Origin: an uncultured Alistipes sp.
Lineage (GTDB): Bacteria; Bacteroidota; Bacteroidia; Bacteroidales; Rikenellaceae
DNA: 54,537 nt
NCBI GenBank assembly: GCA_959604655.1
Contig: CAUHCL010000003.1
Location: 1-54,537 of the forward strand
Direction of reading: 5' to 3'
Each line of letters begins with the position of its first letter. Position 1 is the first letter of the stretch. The notes under the pieces are model-generated. The model saw nothing but the letters and a program-made list of their open reading frames with translations, was not told the origin of the DNA and made no database searches. Below are positions 50,178 to 54,537 of this stretch, piece by piece. A program made the position numbers and the translations under genes.

Positions 50178-51383
50178 ATGACGAGCCTCCGTTACCTGAT
50201 AGCCGCCCGCTACATCCGTTCGCGCAAGTCGCATTCGGTCATAAACATCATCTCGGGCGTGAGCGTCATGGCCATGGCCACCCCCGTGGCGGCCATGATC
50301 GTCCTGCTGTCGGTATTCAACGGACTGGAGGGCATGGTGCGGCAGCTTTACAGCGCCGTCGATCCCGACATTACCGTCGCGCCGAGCGAGGGCACCACCT
50401 TCGCCTTGGGCGATGTCGACGCCGAGGCGCTGCGGGCCGTCGAGGGGGTAGAGTCCCTATCGTTCGTGCTCGAACAGGGCGCCATGGCCGAGGCGGACGG
50501 ACGGCGGACCATAGTGCGGGTGAAGGGAGTCGACGAGGACTACACCGCCACGGTGCCCGTGGCCGACCGCATCGTGGCGGGAACGTTCACCGTGGCGATG
50601 GATGACGCCGACTGCATGGTGGCGGGACAGAGTGTCGTCCGCGACCTGCAACTGTCGCGACAGTCGACGGGCGACCCGATACGGCTCTACGCCCTCAACC
50701 GCGCGCGCATATCGTCGCTGCTCCCCGTGGGCGGATACAAGCGCCGCGAAATGCCCCTCGCGGGCATCTACTCGGTCGACGAGGATACGGGCGACCGCAT
50801 ATTCACCTCGCTGCGGGCCGCGCAGAACCTTTTCAACTACCCCGACCGCGCCTCGGGCATCGAGGTGCGCGTAGCCTCGGGGGCCGACGCCGATGCCGTG
50901 GCGCGCCGCATAAGCGATGTGGTCGGCGACGGGATGAGGGTGCTCACGCGCGAGCAGGGCAACTCCATCTACCGCCTCATGGCTCTGGAGAAGAGGATGG
51001 TGTTCCTCGTCGCCGCGCTGGTGATGGCCATAGCGTCGCTGGCGATAGTGGGCACGCTGACCATGGCGATAATGGACAAGCGCGACGACATGGAGACCCT
51101 GCGCACGATGGGTGCGCAAAGCCGACTCATACGAGGCATATTCACCGCCGAGGGCGACCTGCTCGCGCTGGCGAGCCTTGTGGCGGGACTCGCGGTCGGC
51201 ACGGCCGTCGCGGCCGTGCAGCAGCACTGGGGACCCGTACGGCTCGACACCGCCACGCTGATGGTCGACGCCTATCCCGTCGAGCTGCGGCTGACGGACG
51301 TGCTGCTCACGGCGGCCGCATATTGGGCGACGGCGTGGACTATAACGCGCCTTACGGTCGGCGCGATGATGAAGAAGAGATAG
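50178..51383 (+). CDS. FtsX-like ABC transporter permease (LolC/E type)
   Basis: 401 residues. An N-terminal helix (~22-45), a large periplasmic domain (~50-265), and three C-terminal helices (~270-395) with MEKRMVFLVAALVMAIASLAIVGTL and TMAIMDKRDDMETLRTMGAQ, the FtsX-domain motif of lipoprotein-releasing permeases. It would act with an ATPase that is not in this window. Likely exports or releases lipoproteins or lipids. Confidence 0.87.
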   Translation: MTSLRYLIAARYIRSRKSHSVINIISGVSVMAMATPVAAMIVLLSVFNGLEGMVRQLYSAVDPDITVAPSEGTTFALGDVDAEALRAVEGVESLSFVLEQGAMAEADGRRTIVRVKGVDEDYTATVPVADRIVAGTFTVAMDDADCMVAGQSVVRDLQLSRQSTGDPIRLYALNRARISSLLPVGGYKRREMPLAGIYSVDEDTGDRIFTSLRAAQNLFNYPDRASGIEVRVASGADADAVARRISDVVGDGMRVLTREQGNSIYRLMALEKRMVFLVAALVMAIASLAIVGTLTMAIMDKRDDMETLRTMGAQSRLIRGIFTAEGDLLALASLVAGLAVGTAVAAVQQHWGPVRLDTATLMVDAYPVELRLTDVLLTAAAYWATAWTITRLTVGAMMKKR

Positions 51384-51393
51384 TATTCGCACC

Positions 51394-51477
51394 GCTGTTC
51401 GCCGACGGCGGCAGGAGTGCGCAGCAGTCCGCCGCGTGGGGGCGGCGGCGAACTGCCGACATTGCGACGCAATGTCG
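51394..51477 (+). repeat. Intergenic repeat module B, forward copy
   Basis: It starts GCTGTTCGCCGACGGCGG (51394) and GCAGGAGTGC, then the 33-base block 51424-51456, then hairpin arms CGACATTGCG and CGCAATGTCG (51457-51466, 51468-51477). It lies between the permease gene and the DUF4296 gene. Confidence 0.85.
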
Positions 51478-51504
51478 AAACATACCGAACATAACGAAGT
51501 AATT

Positions 51505-52356
51505 ATGAAAAAGTCCGTCATACTCACAATCCTCGTCGCGGCAATGGCTGTCGTCGGCTGCCGCCGTCACAAGGTCATTCCCGACAAGGAGCTGGGCGAG
51601 ATATTCCACGACGCCCTGCTGACCAACTCCTACATCGATTTCCGCAACGTGGTCATCGACTCGCTCAACATCTACGAGCCGATCTTCGAGCGGCACGGCT
51701 ACACCACCGACGACGTGCGCTACACCATAGCCAACTTCTCGCGCCGCAAGAGCGCGCGCCTGAGCGACGTGGCCGAATACATGATACTCCTGCTCGACCG
51801 CGAGGCGCGCGAGCTGAACCGTCAGGTGACCATACTCGACACCATCGACAACGCGGCGCGCCGATTCGCCGCCCGCACCCTGCTCGCCGACACCATGATA
51901 CGGGCCTCGGCGGCGGCCGATTCCTCGAAGCTGCGGTTCGCCATAGAGCGCATCCCCGCGGGCGACTACCGCATCACGGCGCGCTACTCGCTCGATTCGC
52001 TCGACCGAACGCCCGGGCGGCGCCTGCGCGTGGAGTGGGTGTTGCCCGACTCGTCGCGCCGCACGGCCACGAGCGGCACATTGCAGCGCGGCAGCGGCAA
52101 AACATTCTCGCAGACGCTCACCGTGGGCGAGAACGACAATTACATGGGCATGGAGATCGACTTCACGCGCTCCGCGCCGACCGACGCACGTCGGCAGCCC
52201 CTGCGCATGACCGTAGAGGAACTGAAGGTGGTATACACCCCCACCGCCGAAAGGAGCGTCGACATGCTCTTCGAGCGGCAGGCGGGGCTGCGCATATTCT
52301 CCGACACCATGATAAACATGATAGAGACGCGGGCGCGGGAGACCGCCCGACGATAG
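51505..52356 (+). CDS. DUF4296 lipoprotein
   Basis: 283 residues from the ATG at 51505, after repeat B. The lipobox VVGC makes Cys15 the anchor. PDKELGEIFHDALLTNSYID and YEPIFERHGYTTDDVRYTIANF are hallmarks of DUF4296. After residue ~130 a beta-rich domain follows (IPAGDYRITARYSLDSL). Function unknown; it is coupled to the next gene by a two-base gap. Confidence 0.85.
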   Translation: MKKSVILTILVAAMAVVGCRRHKVIPDKELGEIFHDALLTNSYIDFRNVVIDSLNIYEPIFERHGYTTDDVRYTIANFSRRKSARLSDVAEYMILLLDREARELNRQVTILDTIDNAARRFAARTLLADTMIRASAAADSSKLRFAIERIPAGDYRITARYSLDSLDRTPGRRLRVEWVLPDSSRRTATSGTLQRGSGKTFSQTLTVGENDNYMGMEIDFTRSAPTDARRQPLRMTVEELKVVYTPTAERSVDMLFERQAGLRIFSDTMINMIETRARETARR

Positions 52357-52358
52357 CC

Positions 52359-53489
52359 GTGCGCCGCATAGCAGCCCATTACCTCATCGATCGGGGCACG
52401 GTAAGGCCGCGTCCCGTCGTCGAGGCCGACGACGAGGGGCGCATCGTGTCGGTCGGCGAGTGGGACCGCCTCGACGGCGACGCCGCCACCGAATTTTATG
52501 CGGGTGCGCTCTGCGCGGGATTCGTCAACGCCCACTGCCACTCCGAGCTGTCGTACCTGCACGGCGCCATACCGCGCGGCAGCGGCTTCGCGGGATTCGC
52601 CCGAGCCATAGGGCAGGTGCGCGGAGGATTCACCGCCGACGAGCGGCGCCGCGCATTGCAGGCCGCCGACGCCCGCATGTGGCACGAGGGGGTGCAGGCC
52701 GTGGGCGATGTGGTGAACGACGATTCGTCGTTCGGGGTAAAGAGCCGCAGCCGCATAGCCTACCGCAATTTCGCCGAGGTATTCGGGCTCAACGCCGACA
52801 CCTCGGCCGCACGCGGGCTGCTCCGCCATCCCGCCACCTCGCTCACGCCCCACTCGACGTATTCGTTGCAGGACGGCGTGTTCCGCGAGATAGCCGCCGA
52901 GGGTTCGGCTCCGCTGTCGGTGCACTTCATGGAGTCGCCCGACGAGGCTGCGCTCTATCGCGGCGAAGGGTCGCTCGCCGAGTGGTACGGCCGCATGGGA
53001 TGGAAGTGCGATTTTCTCGGTTACGGATCGCCCGCGGCGCGGATAGCGGCATCGGTGCCGCCCGAGCGCCATGTAATTCTGGTGCACGGATGCTGCGCCT
53101 CGGAGGAAGAGATGCAGATCCTCGACGACCACTTCACGACTCCCGTGGCATGGGCGCTCTGTCCGCGTTCGAACCTCTACATATCGGGCCTGCGGCCGCC
53201 CGTCGAACTGCTCAGGCGCCGCGGCGAAAGGGTCTGCATAGGCACCGACTCCCTGGCTTCGAACGACAGTCTGTCGATGCTGGAAGAGCTGAAGGCGCTG
53301 CCCGAAGTGCCGCTGCCCGAGGCCCTGACGTGGGCCACGCTGAACGGTGCGCGGGCGCTGGGGATGGAGGCCGAGGCGGGATCGGTCGAGGCAGGAAAGA
53401 GATGCGGGCTGGTGCTGATAGAAAACATCGCCTCGCACGGCGGCGAACCGCGCCTTACCGCCGAGAGCCGCTCGCGACGGCTGCTATGA
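52359..53489 (+). CDS. Metal-dependent amidohydrolase
   Basis: 376 residues from a GTG at 52359, two bases after the upstream stop; no ATG is near. CAGFVNAHCHSELSYLHG carries the first metal histidines (HxH), PLSVHFMESPDE and HVILVHGCCASEEEM supply later His, and ICIGTDSLASNDSLSMLEEL (with V for the first I) the catalytic Asp. This is the amidohydrolase superfamily, closest to SsnA/guanine-deaminase-type enzymes. Substrate unknown. Confidence 0.83.
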   Translation: MRRIAAHYLIDRGTVRPRPVVEADDEGRIVSVGEWDRLDGDAATEFYAGALCAGFVNAHCHSELSYLHGAIPRGSGFAGFARAIGQVRGGFTADERRRALQAADARMWHEGVQAVGDVVNDDSSFGVKSRSRIAYRNFAEVFGLNADTSAARGLLRHPATSLTPHSTYSLQDGVFREIAAEGSAPLSVHFMESPDEAALYRGEGSLAEWYGRMGWKCDFLGYGSPAARIAASVPPERHVILVHGCCASEEEMQILDDHFTTPVAWALCPRSNLYISGLRPPVELLRRRGERVCIGTDSLASNDSLSMLEELKALPEVPLPEALTWATLNGARALGMEAEAGSVEAGKRCGLVLIENIASHGGEPRLTAESRSRRLL

Positions 53490-53544
53490 CCCGACCGCAC
53501 AGCGGGACGAACCGCACGTCGCGACCGCGAACCGCAAACAGCGT

Positions 53545-53576
53545 TTTGCGGATAAGAATATAAATTATTAACTTTG
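53545..53576 (+). promoter_or_regulatory. Promoter upstream of lysS
   Basis: TTTG (53545-53548), exactly 20 bases, TAACTTTG (53569-53576), both perfect. Transcription would start near 53583, giving lysS a leader of about 260 nt. Confidence 0.7.
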
Positions 53577-53612
53577 CGCGACAAAGCGAAATAAAAAAAT
53601 TTGGAGCGCAGC

Positions 53613-53732
53613 GACCTAAGTCCCCTCCAAGGAGGGGATTGCGGAACAAAGTTCCGCTTCTGCTGTGGCGGCTCGGCAATCTGCGCAAGCGCGATTGCTC
53701 TCGCCTGCCGAACGCAGTTTAGGGGAGGGTCA
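53613..53732. repeat. MITE-like hairpin-rich element
   Basis: Ends GACCTAAGTCCCCTCC (53613) and TTTAGGGGAGGGTC (to 53732) are roughly inverted. Inside are perfect hairpins TCCCCTCC-AA-GGAGGGGA (53621-53638) and GCGGAAC-AAA-GTTCCGC (53641-53657), and a GCAATC/GATTGC stem (53676-53698). It resembles the intergenic repeats elsewhere in the window in style but has no second copy here. Confidence 0.55.
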
Positions 53733-53843
53733 AATCTGAAAACGCGGCCGCAGGCCGCGGGAGGATGGCCGTCGGATTCGAGATTGCCTACAATAGAGCT
53801 TTAGTGCATTGAAATAATAATTGCTTTCTAAAAACGAAATATC

Positions 53844-54537
53844 ATGAGCTTGGAACTCAGCGAACAGGAGCAGTTGCGCCGCAAATCACTCGGCGCCCTG
53901 CGAGAATTGGGGATCGAACCCTACCCCGCAGCACGATACGACGTCACGGCCACGGCAGCCGCCATCACCGAGGGACTTACGCCCGAGACGGCCGACAAAT
54001 TCGCCGAGGTGCGCATAGCGGGCCGAATCATGAGCCGCCGAATCATGGGCAGCGCGTCGTTCTTCGAGTTGCAGGACCACACGGGCCGCATCCAGGTATA
54101 CATACGCCGCGACGACATATGCCCCGAGGGCGATCCGACGCTCTACAACACCGTATTCAAGAAGCTGCTCGACATAGGCGACTTCGTGGGTGTGGAGGGC
54201 TTCGCCTTCATCACCAACACGGGCGAGAAGTCGGTGCACTGCCGCCGCCTGACCGTCATATCGAAGTCGATCCGCCCCCTGCCCATCGTGAAGGAGAAGG
54301 ACGGCAAGCAGTTCGACGCCCTGACCGACCCCGAGGTGCGCTATCGCCAGCGTTACGTCGATCTGGCAGTCAACCCCCAGGTGCGCGAGGTGTTCGTCAA
54401 GCGCGCCAAGATCATGACCGCCATGCGCGAGTTCTTCAACGAGCGCGGCTACGTGGAGGTGGAGACGCCCATCCTCCAGCCCATCCCGGGCGGAGCCTCG
54501 GCGCGTCCGTTCATCACGCACCACAATGCGCTCGACA
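53844..54537 (+). CDS. lysS: Lysyl-tRNA synthetase, class II (3' truncated)
   Basis: The first 231 codons are in the window and the frame runs off the end. SEQEQLRRKSLGALRELGIEPYP is the standard LysRS N-terminus; an OB-fold anticodon-binding domain (~55-155, VRIAGRIMSRRIMGSASFFELQDHTGRIQVYI) and the start of the class II core (RYRQRYVDLAVNPQVREVFVKR, ETPILQPIPGGASARPF) follow. No stop falls inside the window, so it is only seen by following the open frame from the ATG at 53844. Confidence 0.95.
   Translation, partial: MSLELSEQEQLRRKSLGALRELGIEPYPAARYDVTATAAAITEGLTPETADKFAEVRIAGRIMSRRIMGSASFFELQDHTGRIQVYIRRDDICPEGDPTLYNTVFKKLLDIGDFVGVEGFAFITNTGEKSVHCRRLTVISKSIRPLPIVKEKDGKQFDALTDPEVRYRQRYVDLAVNPQVREVFVKRAKIMTAMREFFNERGYVEVETPILQPIPGGASARPFITHHNALD

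Larger units (their letters stand above)
53490..53843. other. 354-base intergenic region upstream of lysS
   Basis: It contains a full promoter (53545-53576), a hairpin-rich repeat-like element (53613-53732) and a further hairpin GCGGCC-GCA-GGCCGC (53744-53758). No gene seen. Confidence 0.65.

Noticed and set aside
20485..51477. CRISPR array
   Set aside because: Repeats are palindromic, scattered and in both orientations, not regularly spaced, and no cas gene is present.

Overview
The window looks like a GC-rich chromosomal segment of a member of the phylum Bacteroidota, most likely a gut Bacteroidales close to Alistipes (Rikenellaceae). This is inferred from gene content and promoters; no marker RNA gene is present. 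The evidence is: the -7 box TAnnTTTG in many gene-proximal spaces, several times with TTTG about 20 bases upstream; the MoxR/DUF58/Bat operon; DUF4296 and SbsA-Ig lipoproteins; a PorT-like barrel; a GH2 beta-galactosidase and an S9 dipeptidyl peptidase; and a Tat system of tatA and tatC only. I see no rRNA, tRNA, CRISPR array, prophage or insertion sequence.

Layout. 1-2871: a truncated protein kinase with a WG-like tail, a terminator, then a vWA protein and a kinase-like WG-repeat protein that has lost both catalytic aspartates. 2968-9425: housekeeping genes trxB, rnz, an SpoU-type rRNA/tRNA methyltransferase, pdxA, thrS and infC (no ATG start, and not followed by rpmI-rplT). 9496-11167: a LuxE/PaaK-like acyl-activating enzyme and a NeuA-like cytidylyltransferase. 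11184-12785 (minus): an ABC-F ATPase with a roughly 200-nt structured leader that contains a six-codon ORF. 13141-15279: secreted dipeptidyl peptidase IV. 15548-20069: tatA, tatC, a TIM-barrel sugar isomerase/epimerase, a Gfo/Idh/MocA oxidoreductase with a Tat-like leader, and a DUF1080 lipoprotein, which together suggest glycoside breakdown through 3-keto intermediates. 20761-26128: ROK kinase, exported EEP-family phosphatase/nuclease, GH2 beta-galactosidase.

26329-32386: a GNAT enzyme, a lipocalin, and a minus-strand run AraC regulator, radical SAM enzyme, dxs and exported propeller-like protein. 32747-34420: asnB. 34515-40281 (minus): moxR, DUF58, a TM protein, a TPR protein, batA and batB, whose products probably form one envelope-associated vWA/AAA+ complex. 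40692-42170: a polysaccharide flippase. 42365-53489: a long plus-strand run of dut, a lipoprotein with a C-terminal cyclophilin domain, DNA polymerase III delta prime, folK, three envelope proteins, rbfA, an FtsX-like permease, a DUF4296 lipoprotein and an amidohydrolase. 53844 to the end: the start of lysS.

The intergenic spaces hold a family of GC-rich modular palindromic repeats (near 20.5, 26.3, 27.0-27.3, 42.3, 44.5, 49.7, 51.4 and 53.6 kb). Copies occur in both orientations, always outside genes and usually just upstream of a start codon. Their hairpin stems change by compensating base pairs, so folding seems to be what is conserved. The two signals I would follow first are the ABC-F leader and the kinase/vWA/pseudokinase module.
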